Source: a virus. From it: a stretch of 64,000 nucleotides of DNA. This document shows positions 37,287 to 46,357 of the stretch, piece after piece. The position numbers were made by a program, and so were the translations under genes. The DNA lies in the IMG/VR virus record IMGVR_UViG_3300042868_008532, positions 1 through 64,000 of that record; one strand, given 5' to 3'. The notes under the pieces were generated by a model. That model was given only the letters and a program-made list of their open reading frames with translations, had not been told where the DNA came from and did not search any database. The stretch's first letter is position 1. The number at the start of each line of letters is the position of its first letter.

Positions 37287-39143
37287 TCAATCATTTAAGA
37301 TTTTATCCAATTCTTTCTCGATATCACCTAAAGAATTTCTTGCTCGAGATAAATCAATATACGAATCATCTTCAGTTAAACTACGGCTTTCCAATAAAAT
37401 GTTCATATTCTCCCGTGTTTTTGATTCAGGTGTTAATTCTGCTTCACCACCAGCTTCAGGCGCTCCACCCGGTTCAGGTGCTCCACCCGGTTCAGGTGCT
37501 CCACCTAATTCAGACTCAAGACCACCTAAGGCACCTCCTCCACCAGCAGGTGGTGGTGCAGGAACAGCTCCACCAACAGCGGTTGTTCCGGATTTACTTG
37601 CGTATAATTTATCAATAGTATCAAATACTCCTGTATGAGTGATAATTGTTGCGGTATTAGTTAACTCAGCACCAACGGCTTTTTCAATACGTTGTTGTTG
37701 TAAATCTAATTTAATTTCTTCATCAGAGAATCCTAACACATGTTTTTTAGCCCATGTTACCGATACCGGAGCAATACCTTCGATAGCAGCCACTGCGTCT
37801 TTATACAATAAAATTTTCTCTTTCCAAATATCGATTTTTAATAAATCGGCTTGTGAAGATGGGTTAGTTAATGCCAATGTAAAGTTTGATAATTCATCCT
37901 CAAACCCTAATAAAAATAAATGAATAATTGCGATTTTGTTTAATTCTGCAATCATCGATTTTTGTATTCTATTAATTGTTCTTGCGAAACGAATATCCAT
38001 TAATGATAGATTTTTACCATCACCAGTAACTTCTTCAAAACCTAAGAATGCTTTAGGTACACGAAGAGCGGTTAACAATTTCTTTTGGATGTATTCAATA
38101 TCCGCAATCTCAGCTAAGTTTTGTGCTCCCGGTAATGTATCAATTGGGTTTGGTGCCGCAGGGTCACGAACAGGAATAAAGTAATCTTGGTCAACAGCCA
38201 TTTGATTGAATCTCATATCAACATTACCTGTTTGAGAATCCACAACTTGACTTCTTTTAAATTTATTAGCAACACGTTGTACATACGGTTCAACATCTTT
38301 ATCATCCATGTTACCAACATAAACTTTAAAAACACGTCTTTCAGGTGCTCTTGATGTTCTATAAATTAACATCGCATCTTCAGACAATAATAATTGTTTC
38401 CATATACGTCTTGCTTTCTCTAACATAGAAGTACCATAAGGAAGTTTTCTATCATCACCTAGTAATCTAAAGTGAGCTATCTCCCATGAATTAAACTCCA
38501 TGTCTTTAACTTTCCATTTGAAACGTAAACCCCTATTTTCAAGTGGTTCATCAACATTTGCCGCCTTCGCAGCCATACCACGTTCCAAACGTTCAATTTC
38601 AATGTTTGGTAATTGCATACATCCAACAATACCTTTTTCAGCATCCAATTTTAGATACACAAAATTATCCCCATATTTACAAGTGTTTCTTGTCCACATA
38701 GGTAAGTTAGTATTTAAATCTAAAACATTGTTAAATAAATCCGTTAAGATACTTTTTATTCTTTTTGATTCAGAATAAATTTGTAACATATAACCATTTT
38801 GGTCAACAGTTGTTGATTCCTCACCATAGATATCTAATGCCGCAGAAATTTCAGGAGTGTACTCCATAGATTCATAATCATAAAATGACGCTAAACGAGT
38901 TGGTTCATAATATACCGCTTGGGTATATAAGTTACTCTCAATTTTAGTCCATTGGTTGGCTAAGTAATAAGTTTGTTGTGCCTGTAATTTTTCTCTCTCG
39001 TATTCGGCTTTAGATGTGGTTTTTAATAATTCCTTCTTATCTAACTTATATACGGGATAATCTTGGTTCAATAACGAGTTCGGTCCAAATGCTTTGGATA
39101 ATCTTTGCCAAACTGTTAAATCATTATTTTGATTGTTTTCCAT
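37287..39143 (-). CDS. Portal protein (T4 gp20-like)
   Basis: 618 residues. WEIAHFRLLGDDRKLPYGTS, then a long helix-rich stretch with RTSRAPERRVFKVYVGN, PIDTLPGAQN and LRVPKAFLGFEEVTGDGKNLS, follows the gp20 pattern. A Gly/Pro/Ala/Glu-rich repeat tail (GGAPEPGGAPEPGG) is added near the C-terminus. The portal forms the dodecameric DNA channel to which the terminase docks. Confidence 0.85.
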   Translation of the reverse strand: MENNQNNDLTVWQRLSKAFGPNSLLNQDYPVYKLDKKELLKTTSKAEYEREKLQAQQTYYLANQWTKIESNLYTQAVYYEPTRLASFYDYESMEYTPEISAALDIYGEESTTVDQNGYMLQIYSESKRIKSILTDLFNNVLDLNTNLPMWTRNTCKYGDNFVYLKLDAEKGIVGCMQLPNIEIERLERGMAAKAANVDEPLENRGLRFKWKVKDMEFNSWEIAHFRLLGDDRKLPYGTSMLEKARRIWKQLLLSEDAMLIYRTSRAPERRVFKVYVGNMDDKDVEPYVQRVANKFKRSQVVDSQTGNVDMRFNQMAVDQDYFIPVRDPAAPNPIDTLPGAQNLAEIADIEYIQKKLLTALRVPKAFLGFEEVTGDGKNLSLMDIRFARTINRIQKSMIAELNKIAIIHLFLLGFEDELSNFTLALTNPSSQADLLKIDIWKEKILLYKDAVAAIEGIAPVSVTWAKKHVLGFSDEEIKLDLQQQRIEKAVGAELTNTATIITHTGVFDTIDKLYASKSGTTAVGGAVPAPPPAGGGGALGGLESELGGAPEPGGAPEPGGAPEAGGEAELTPESKTRENMNILLESRSLTEDDSYIDLSRARNSLGDIEKELDKILND

Positions 39144-39200
39144 ATGAAAAATTTAAATATTTTTTTATTTTAATAAATAGTTGAGATTAATCAATTATTA

Positions 39201-39884
39201 TCATGGGATGGTTGGTGTGGGGGTTGGCATAGGATAATTTGCTGGTGGTGTTGGTATAGGGAATGGGTGACATTCAACAATTAAATTGTCATCATTTTCC
39301 GCAGTAATTCTAATATAATCCTCAGTTGCCAAGTAACAAATTTCAACAATTGGTGACGGAGTCATAGTAGGTGTTGGTGTAGGCGTTGGAGTACTTGTTG
39401 GTGGTGGTGTCGGTGTTGGTGTCGGTGTTGGTTCAGGAGTAGGTGTTGGAGGAAGAGCTCCACTAAACACATCAATTGTTTTAGGTTTTTTGAATTCCGG
39501 TGCAAATACTTTAACACTTAAAATGTCTTGACCCGGTACAACCATTCTAGAACCTGCAAAAATATTTCCAGATTTTTTTCTATTTTCAAAACTACCACCT
39601 TTTGTGGTACTTTTGTTCAATGCGGTATAGATAATAGATTCTGACGCAAAATTAAGTCCGCCACCACTAGGTTTAAAAATTGACTCAACTCTATAACTTA
39701 AAATGTTTTGTCCCGGAACAACCATTGTCGAACCAGCGATAGCATTACCTGATTTTTTCCTATTCTCAAATCCACCTGATTTACCAACACCAGTATTAAG
39801 TAAACCATTCGAGTACAAATCTGCATTTGCGTCAAAGGTTATACTATTATTTAATGATGAGGTCTTTCTATCGGTGGTACCCAT
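39201..39884 (-). CDS. Repeat-containing virion-type protein with TP linker
   Basis: 227 residues. Two copies of a 28-residue unit (FENRKKSGN ... MVVPGQ ... LS) are separated by about 45 residues, followed by a Thr/Pro linker and a short Cys-containing end. Lies between portal and terminase. TP linkers also occur in the large virion protein at 105-2330, so a decoration or fibre role is likely. Confidence 0.55.
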   Translation of the reverse strand: MGTTDRKTSSLNNSITFDANADLYSNGLLNTGVGKSGGFENRKKSGNAIAGSTMVVPGQNILSYRVESIFKPSGGGLNFASESIIYTALNKSTTKGGSFENRKKSGNIFAGSRMVVPGQDILSVKVFAPEFKKPKTIDVFSGALPPTPTPEPTPTPTPTPPPTSTPTPTPTPTMTPSPIVEICYLATEDYIRITAENDDNLIVECHPFPIPTPPANYPMPTPTPTIP

Positions 39885-39897
39885 TTATGTTTATTTG

Positions 39898-39904
39898 ATA
39901 AATA
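39898..39904 (-). promoter_or_regulatory. TATTTAT box (putative late promoter)
   Basis: TATTTATC on the minus strand, 13 nt before the start at 39884, overlapping the terminase gene boundary. Confidence 0.35.
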
Positions 39905-41674
39905 TTATCTATTCCCAAATAACCAGCCGTATTTTAGATAATCGTCTTTACTTATATTACCATTACTGAATTGACCAACTCTTTCATTGGTGTTAGGAAT
40001 TACAGGGTTAAACGATATGGCTTCTCTAACATTATCATTATTACTAATCGACCAAGAATCAATCATCGCTTTGGTATGTTCAGTCACTTTTGTTAATTTA
40101 CTGAATGAAGATTCTGCAACATATGTCGCCATAGCAATCGACATAATTAAATCGTCGTGATGACCCTTTTGATGGTCAGGTCGACCATTCATATAGATAA
40201 ATGTATTCATTTCGTTATATAGTCTTGAACTATATATCCTGAACCCGTGTCTCATAACTTCTTCATAAGACGCTATAATTTGTACCCTCTTATTGTTAAA
40301 GTTAATACCAGGTATTTTTTCAGCAGCTTTTGGGTCGTACTTCCATTTGTTCGCGGAATCAACACCATCAATGTATAAATCTTTGAAATTCATTTCCTGT
40401 AACTTTCTCGCTGTCGATACTCCCATTCCACCTGTAATATCAATAACGACAAAACAAGAATATAATGTTGCCCATTTGTGACAAATTTCCGCCATCGTAT
40501 CGGGGGGTAATTTTCCAACATATTCAGCAACTTGTTCCATAGTGTCAAAATCAACAATTTGAAAAGAACTAAAATCTTCTGAATCTCCACGAGAAACGTC
40601 AACACCCATGATATATTTATGTCCAACAATAGGGTCTTTCCAAATCCAAAGAGCGTTACCCATTCTTTTACTTATTGGTTCTAAAATCATGTTTTCACGA
40701 ATCTTATTCATCATAATAGAATCAAATACGTTATCACCCGAACCTAAAAAGTTACATTCTAACTCCTGAGATACTTTACGTTTATCGTATTTTAATTTTT
40801 TAACCATCGCCTCAAACCAAGAAGAACAAGGTTTAAAACCGGCATCCATAATAATTCTTAATTCTTTGTAATTTCTATCCTCATATGGTATTTTAGCCCA
40901 ATCAATAATGTCGTCCGGTTTGTAATCTTCTTTATTTAATAAATAATGAATAACATCCTCAGTTTTAACTAAATATAAATCTTTAGTATAACGTGGGTCA
41001 CGATACCAAAACATTTCTGTAATTTTGAAATCATTCATATTACGTAATGCTTGGTCATATATCTCATAATAAATCGCGTCATAACCATTAGGTGTGGAGA
41101 CAACAATTACTTTACCACCCGTAGATAGAGAAGCCATACAGGCAGCCCAAAAGTCACTATCAGCCTCAATAAAGGCTGCCTCATCAAATATAAGTATGGT
41201 TGGTGTAAATCCACGTAAGGCATCCTTAGATGTCGCAACGGCTTTAACCTCACACCCATTTGTTAATTTATAATGTTTTTGAGAATTTTTTGTTTTGTCA
41301 AAGTCAACACCTGTCCAAGAAGGCCATTGACCAACAAACGCTTTTATTTTATTAGCCATCTCTAATGAGGTGTCTAATTTATTGGCGATAATTAGAATTT
41401 TTTCAGGGGTTTCTTTTCTTGCGAATACAAGTTTTCGTGACATCCAAGCCGCAGTAACTGTTGATACTCCGGCTTGTCTATACTTCAATGCAATGTTTTC
41501 ATTGTATTCTTCGTAATCTTGGAGTAAGGATAATTGGTCAGGAAAAAGTTCCAATGGAACATATTTTTTAACTGTATTATCGTATGTTTCTAAATACGTT
41601 TTGAGTGCGTACTCAACATCTCTACTACATTTTACGTATTCTATTAATACTTGTTCTTTAGTTAAATTTGACAT
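39905..41674 (-). CDS. Terminase large subunit (T4 gp17-like)
   Basis: 589 residues. Walker A-like YRQAGVST near residue 66-72 and Walker B LIFDEAAF near 165 form the packaging ATPase; GVDVSRGDSEDFSSF and GHHDDLIMSIAMA give the RNase H-fold nuclease acids. Length and order match gp17. It cuts concatemeric DNA and pumps it into the prohead through the portal encoded next to it. No candidate small terminase is certain in this window. Confidence 0.88.
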   Translation of the reverse strand: MSNLTKEQVLIEYVKCSRDVEYALKTYLETYDNTVKKYVPLELFPDQLSLLQDYEEYNENIALKYRQAGVSTVTAAWMSRKLVFARKETPEKILIIANKLDTSLEMANKIKAFVGQWPSWTGVDFDKTKNSQKHYKLTNGCEVKAVATSKDALRGFTPTILIFDEAAFIEADSDFWAACMASLSTGGKVIVVSTPNGYDAIYYEIYDQALRNMNDFKITEMFWYRDPRYTKDLYLVKTEDVIHYLLNKEDYKPDDIIDWAKIPYEDRNYKELRIIMDAGFKPCSSWFEAMVKKLKYDKRKVSQELECNFLGSGDNVFDSIMMNKIRENMILEPISKRMGNALWIWKDPIVGHKYIMGVDVSRGDSEDFSSFQIVDFDTMEQVAEYVGKLPPDTMAEICHKWATLYSCFVVIDITGGMGVSTARKLQEMNFKDLYIDGVDSANKWKYDPKAAEKIPGINFNNKRVQIIASYEEVMRHGFRIYSSRLYNEMNTFIYMNGRPDHQKGHHDDLIMSIAMATYVAESSFSKLTKVTEHTKAMIDSWSISNNDNVREAISFNPVIPNTNERVGQFSNGNISKDDYLKYGWLFGNR

Positions 41675-41689
41675 AAGTCAACTTGGTTA

Positions 41690-43057
41690 TTAGAATCCAA
41701 GAGATGATAAGTCAATATCGTCTAAATCATCAAAATCATCATTATAGTCATCATCATCACTATCTTCATCAGACATTTTTGATTCGTACTCATGTTTTTT
41801 AAGGATTTCTACAATCTCATTAACCATTCTATCAATCATCTTTTTAGCTTCCGGTTTATCTGCCATAATAGCTTTCGCTAATGTTATAAAATCTTTTGCT
41901 TCTAATTGAGACAATTTCATAAATAAATATTGTTGAAGATGTCTTTGGTCCTCTTCATATAATTTGTCAGGCCAAACATTTCTAAATTTTTCCCAAAATA
42001 TTGGTCCTAACCTTGAATCCCATATTTCAGCTGGTAATGTATCTTCAGCACCAACAACCATACTTCTTTGAACAGGGTCGTTCGGTAAGCCTTGGTCACC
42101 ATATAATGAGTAAATACCTTTTACAATTTCGTGAACTAATAATGGAAAGGTAAAAGCTTTTGCTTTAATTGTTGGTGGGTCAGTTTCAGGGTCTGCTTCA
42201 GATTGTCCCATTTGACCACTACCACCACCTGCCATTCCTTCCATATCAGGATATAACCAATATAAGTGTTCCATTAATGATTGTGTTACACCATATAAAT
42301 TTAGTAGCTCAGGATTCAATCTATTTATTTCATCACTAACTAATGTATACATATGACCACCTTTAAATGCCGCTCCTTGAACTAATGAATTAATCATTCT
42401 TCTTTTCGCTTTTTCTAAATTAAATTTTTCCATAGAATCCATAAAGTCTTCTATTTCTTCTTGGTGTTCTTCACTTTCTTTAAATGCTTCTTCTACGTCT
42501 TCTTCATCCGGTTCTTCAGCTTTATTTTGCATTCCCTCAGAGGCTCCCATAGAACCACTAACTAATTCAACATCAAATTGTAATTGTCCTTCAGGAATAC
42601 CTAATTCTTTTTTAACTAAATTAACCGCTAAATTTTCAAGATATTCTTTATGTTGACCTTCAACTTGTTTAATTTGTTGTAAACTACGCATAACAGAACT
42701 CATTAAACCCATCATAGGGTTATTTCCTTGAATTGGTGTAGTATCACCTAAAAACCTTCTTACTTTATCAACGGAGTCTTTAAATCGTTGAGAAGAAATT
42801 AATTCAACAAAGTCGTTATCACCATCTTGTGGTAATGCAGGGTGTTCGGCGTATGGGGTTTTTCTTTGAGTAATTTGTCTTTCAATACCCGGTTCCATTC
42901 TTTCAGGTCCTTCATAACCAACAGGAGCCTCATTTAAAAGACGATTAATTTTTGTTAATCTAGTTTGTTGACTATTAGTCAATCCTTCATTAATCAATTT
43001 CCTATCTAAATCACTTTTGATTTTTAATATTTTTTCCATTTCTAAATTTACGCTCAT
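41690..43057 (-). CDS. Hypothetical acidic protein upstream of terminase
   Basis: 455 residues; helical, acidic C-terminus (Asp/Asp repeats). N-terminus has LINE/GL, a gp21-like cleavage site. Two bp separate it from the upstream gene, so it is part of the same head operon. Not recognised. Confidence 0.6.
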   Translation of the reverse strand: MSVNLEMEKILKIKSDLDRKLINEGLTNSQQTRLTKINRLLNEAPVGYEGPERMEPGIERQITQRKTPYAEHPALPQDGDNDFVELISSQRFKDSVDKVRRFLGDTTPIQGNNPMMGLMSSVMRSLQQIKQVEGQHKEYLENLAVNLVKKELGIPEGQLQFDVELVSGSMGASEGMQNKAEEPDEEDVEEAFKESEEHQEEIEDFMDSMEKFNLEKAKRRMINSLVQGAAFKGGHMYTLVSDEINRLNPELLNLYGVTQSLMEHLYWLYPDMEGMAGGGSGQMGQSEADPETDPPTIKAKAFTFPLLVHEIVKGIYSLYGDQGLPNDPVQRSMVVGAEDTLPAEIWDSRLGPIFWEKFRNVWPDKLYEEDQRHLQQYLFMKLSQLEAKDFITLAKAIMADKPEAKKMIDRMVNEIVEILKKHEYESKMSDEDSDDDDYNDDFDDLDDIDLSSLGF

Positions 43058-43059
43058 AA

Positions 43060-44052
43060 TTATTTTGTTTTTAACCCTAATTGATTAAATTTTAAAAAAC
43101 TTGGTAATTCTTTTTTTATTGCCTTAGGAGCACCTTGTTTACTAGGGTCCGGAGCAAAAGGATGTTTTGGTTTAACACCAGGGCTAACTTTTGGTTTTGC
43201 TGGTGCTGTTTTAGTGTCCTCATCCATTTCATGTTTTTTTGCTTTAGGAGCTCCTTTTTTATTAGGGTCCGGTTGAAATGGGTGTTTTGGTTTAACACCA
43301 GGACTAACTTTTGGTTTTGCGGGAGCAGTTTTAGTATCTCCTTCAATTAATTTTAAAAAATCTTGTTTAGACATTTTAGGTGTTATATGTTTTTCAACTA
43401 ATCTCATGATGTGTTTTTCTATTTTGTTTTCACCAATAGTAACACTTGGAGATATTTTTGTCAAATTTTTTTTAAATCCTCCGGAGACAGCTGCCTCTAA
43501 TTTCTTATCATAATCTTTAAAGTTAAAATCTTCTTTTGTTTCTTTTTTCTTTTCAGGTAATTTGTTAAATTTAGTGTTTTGGGCAAATTCATCAGCCATT
43601 CTACACCATTTATCTCTAACTTTTTTAGATTGAGATTTATCGTTACATCTTGCAAAAAAATATTTTTGTTGACTTTTAGATTCAAATTTTTCTTGAAGTT
43701 GACTGTCAGAATCATCATCCATACCATCAGGTCCTTGAACCTGTACAGGAGATTGACTTACCTCACCTTTATCAATATCATTATTATCTACATTACTATC
43801 TTCAGTAAATTCTACTTTACCATCAGGTAACATTTTAGCCATCGTCTTTCCTTGAGTAGATACACCTTTTTTAATTTCATCCGGTGTCGCAATAACTTTA
43901 GTTGATGTAACTGTTTGAACTTCTTTAGGTTCTTTCTTACTTTCCAATAAACGAGTAAACAATGAATTAACTTGTTTTTCTGATAAATATTGTAGTGTTG
44001 AGGCTTTAAATCCTTCTTTAATAAGTTTTAATTTTTTTTGATTAGTGTTCAT
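43060..44052 (-). CDS. Lys/Pro-rich protein with tandem repeat
   Basis: About 330 residues from the ATG at 44052, which overlaps the preceding stop (ATGA-type coupling); 44070 is a longer alternative. Contains two near-identical units, TKTAPAKPKVSPGVKPKHPF plus a DP..KGAPKA tail. The N-terminus has LIKE/GF. Could be an internal DNA-binding head protein because of its basic repeats. Confidence 0.6.
   Translation of the reverse strand: MNTNQKKLKLIKEGFKASTLQYLSEKQVNSLFTRLLESKKEPKEVQTVTSTKVIATPDEIKKGVSTQGKTMAKMLPDGKVEFTEDSNVDNNDIDKGEVSQSPVQVQGPDGMDDDSDSQLQEKFESKSQQKYFFARCNDKSQSKKVRDKWCRMADEFAQNTKFNKLPEKKKETKEDFNFKDYDKKLEAAVSGGFKKNLTKISPSVTIGENKIEKHIMRLVEKHITPKMSKQDFLKLIEGDTKTAPAKPKVSPGVKPKHPFQPDPNKKGAPKAKKHEMDEDTKTAPAKPKVSPGVKPKHPFAPDPSKQGAPKAIKKELPSFLKFNQLGLKTK
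43121..43340. repeat. Tandem direct repeat encoding Lys/Pro-rich units
   Basis: Two copies of roughly 110 bp each, highly similar in DNA, encode the repeated protein units in the 43060 gene. Confidence 0.7.
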
Positions 44053-44452
44053 ATACAACTTTTTTTTCAAATTCTAAAACGATATCTCGTTCATATAATT
44101 TATTTTTTACTGATTCTTCTGTTTCTCCAAACGAGAAAACTAGTCTAGTTTGTCTATCAAAATCAACATCATCACTTTCATTTTCATACCCTAAGGCTAT
44201 TATACCATCCATAGAATCAATCATTGAAAAATAATCAGAGTTTTGAATTACTGACATGGTTACCATATCATTCTTCAAAACTCCTACTTTTTTTATGTGT
44301 TCTAAATCAGGTGGGAGAGGATATCTATTGGACGGTTTTGAGTCCCAGTTTTCCCCCCAAATGTTTTCCGAACTATCTGAGAAAATAAATTCATATATGT
44401 TATCTCCTTTATAGTTTGGACCTAATTCATTAACATATATTAAATAACTCAT
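44042..44452 (-). CDS. Hypothetical protein
   Basis: 136 residues, acidic beta-type (LIYVNELGPNYKGDNIYEFIFSD). Overlaps both neighbours, so it is co-translated with the two internal-protein-like genes. Confidence 0.6.
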   Translation of the reverse strand: MSYLIYVNELGPNYKGDNIYEFIFSDSSENIWGENWDSKPSNRYPLPPDLEHIKKVGVLKNDMVTMSVIQNSDYFSMIDSMDGIIALGYENESDDVDFDRQTRLVFSFGETEESVKNKLYERDIVLEFEKKVVYEH

Positions 44453-45762
44453 AGTACTTCACCTTTAGTGTTTACTCTAAGTTGTTTATTATTCATTTCA
44501 AATACCAAATTATTTTTATTTGTTTTACCAACTAATTTTGCGTTTGGATATTTTATTACTAATTTAGTAGAAGCGACTTCTTGAGAAATACTTTCAGAAA
44601 TTTGTTTGATTTTAGAAATTTTATTTTTTCTTTCTTCTTTAATCAAATTAGTTTTTTGTGTTTTATTTTCTAATAATTGTTTTTCTTTTTGGTCAATTTT
44701 AAAATAACCTCTTAATACTTCATCAACTTTTGATTCTGTAAACATACCTTCAAACATATCTTCTAAATGATTTGCGTGGTCGTCTTTCATTGTGTGAGGA
44801 TTTAATCTTCTATGTCTTGGGTGAGAAGGTAATTCATCTTCTTCAAAATCAAGTTCAAAGTCATTATCCATAAACCCTTCAGCCATTTCAGGTTCTACAT
44901 CCATATCTGCTTGGATATCTTCAACTTCAGTATCATCGGTAAAATCTTCACCATCCATATCATCTTCTTGACCAAATTCATTAGCTTCATCTTCTTCAAA
45001 TTTATTCATGATTTCCTCTTTATCTTCTTCATCTAAAGATTCTAAATCTAACGCTGATAAGATTGAGTTTATAACGTATTTAACATCTTTAGATGTCATT
45101 GGTTCGTCTTCTTGAGCATCTTCAAAGGCTCTTAATTTTTGAGCCAATTTACCTGTTAGTTTTTGGATTACTTTTAAAGTAACAATTTCATCATCTTCAG
45201 GTTCCATTTCATCGTCACCTAAATCAATTTCTTCTTCGTCATCAATATCAAATTCATCTTCAGGTGCCGGAGCTGGAGCAGGTGCCGGAGCAGGTGCCGG
45301 AGCTGGAGCAGGTGCCGGAGCAGGAGCAGGTGCCGGAGCCGGTGCAGATTGTTCATCAGTTTCCCCACCTTTCATTTTTAAGATATATTTTGTTGCGTCG
45401 TTTTCGTAAAATAAATTAACATTGGTTTCTTGACCTTCGTTAACATTAACTTCTTTTGCGATTAAATTAAGTCTTTTAAAAGCTTGAGAATAAGAAGAAT
45501 AATATTTTCTATTTTTCATTGGCTCTAAATAATCTACTTCACCAGCAGATTCTGTTAAACTTCTTTTAATAACATAACCATTTTTTTCTTTGATAATTTG
45601 ATAATTTCTACCATCAGCTAATGTTTTAGTATAATCAACTGAAGTACTCTCATTTATCGGTGTAGGTTTGTTTTCATTATATTTTGCGATTTCCATGATA
45701 CGTTGAATCTTCTCCATACCTTGTAATTTTTCGCTACCAATCGGTCTTAAATTATTTCCCAT
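44449..45762 (-). CDS. Acidic scaffold-like protein with Ala-Pro repeat
   Basis: 437 residues. A long Ala-Pro run sits near residue 140-170, followed by Asp/Glu-rich stretches and a coiled C-terminus. The N-terminus contains PINE/STS, a gp21-like site. Resembles core proteins in composition, so it may be a second scaffold or a packaged protein. A TATTTATAAATA box lies about 31 nt upstream. Confidence 0.6.
   Translation of the reverse strand: MGNNLRPIGSEKLQGMEKIQRIMEIAKYNENKPTPINESTSVDYTKTLADGRNYQIIKEKNGYVIKRSLTESAGEVDYLEPMKNRKYYSSYSQAFKRLNLIAKEVNVNEGQETNVNLFYENDATKYILKMKGGETDEQSAPAPAPAPAPAPAPAPAPAPAPAPAPAPEDEFDIDDEEEIDLGDDEMEPEDDEIVTLKVIQKLTGKLAQKLRAFEDAQEDEPMTSKDVKYVINSILSALDLESLDEEDKEEIMNKFEEDEANEFGQEDDMDGEDFTDDTEVEDIQADMDVEPEMAEGFMDNDFELDFEEDELPSHPRHRRLNPHTMKDDHANHLEDMFEGMFTESKVDEVLRGYFKIDQKEKQLLENKTQKTNLIKEERKNKISKIKQISESISQEVASTKLVIKYPNAKLVGKTNKNNLVFEMNNKQLRVNTKGEVL
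45268..45346. repeat. Ala-Pro coding microsatellite
   Basis: GGAGC(A/T)/GGTGCC hexamer-type repeats encode alternating Ala-Pro in the 44449 gene; GC-rich relative to its surroundings. Confidence 0.7.
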
Positions 45763-45792
45763 TTGTTAATTTTTTATAAAATTATTTTATTT

Positions 45793-45799
45793 ATAAATA
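45793..45799 (-). promoter_or_regulatory. TATTTAT box upstream of acidic head gene
   Basis: TATTTATAAATA in the minus direction, about 31 nt before the start at 45762; contains the T4 late box. Confidence 0.35.
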
Positions 45800-45881
45800 T
45801 ATTCAGAATTAAGAATGTTAAGATTCTGGTATATTTTTATGGTTTAGTAAAAACTTTTTTAAATTATTTATCTATAAATAG

Positions 45882-45911
45882 TTGGGAATTAAAAAAAAAA
45901 TGTTATTTTTG
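45882..45911 (+). promoter_or_regulatory. Bacteroidota-type promoter
   Basis: TTG at 45882-45884, 19-nt spacer, TATTTTTG at 45904-45911; drives the secreted protein at 45938. Confidence 0.65.
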
Positions 45912-45937
45912 TATCAAACATTAAAACATTTACTGAT

Positions 45938-46321
45938 ATGAAAAAACTAATCACCATCATCCTTTTTATTTTTATCTCAAATTTATCCTTCTCCCAAATA
46001 AAAAGGGCGGGTAGTTTTTATGAATTAACTGATTTATGGAAAAAAGATTCTGTATCGGTTAAACAATTAATTACCAAGTTTGATTTAAATATTACCAAAT
46101 TAGATACGGTACAATTCTTTAAACAATTTAACTTAAATAAAGATTTACACACTAATTACTCATACGAATGTTATGTGTATAAATTAGATAAGAAGACTAA
46201 CACTATTTCAATGAAAGAATATTTTCGTCAAAGTCTAAAACCAAAATTAAACAAATATGTTATGATTTTCTGTTTTGATAATGATAATGGTGAAAAAATA
46301 ATTAACATCAAAATATTTTAA
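45938..46321 (+). CDS. Small secreted protein
   Basis: 127 residues. MKKLITIILFIFISNLSFSQ is a flavobacterial-type signal peptide ending FSQ; the mature part has KKDSVSVKQLITKFDLNITKL and no known motif. Isolated plus-strand gene with its own host-type promoter and terminator, like 29678-29950. Possibly a lysogeny-conversion-like or superinfection function, unproven. Confidence 0.6.
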   Translation: MKKLITIILFIFISNLSFSQIKRAGSFYELTDLWKKDSVSVKQLITKFDLNITKLDTVQFFKQFNLNKDLHTNYSYECYVYKLDKKTNTISMKEYFRQSLKPKLNKYVMIFCFDNDNGEKIINIKIF

Positions 46322-46357
46322 AAAAAAAGGGGTCTCGTTAAAGACCCTTTTTTTTAT
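46321..46357. terminator. Bidirectional terminator
   Basis: AAAAGGGGTCT ... AGACCCTTTTTT stem between convergent genes 45938 (+) and 46354 (-). Confidence 0.7.
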
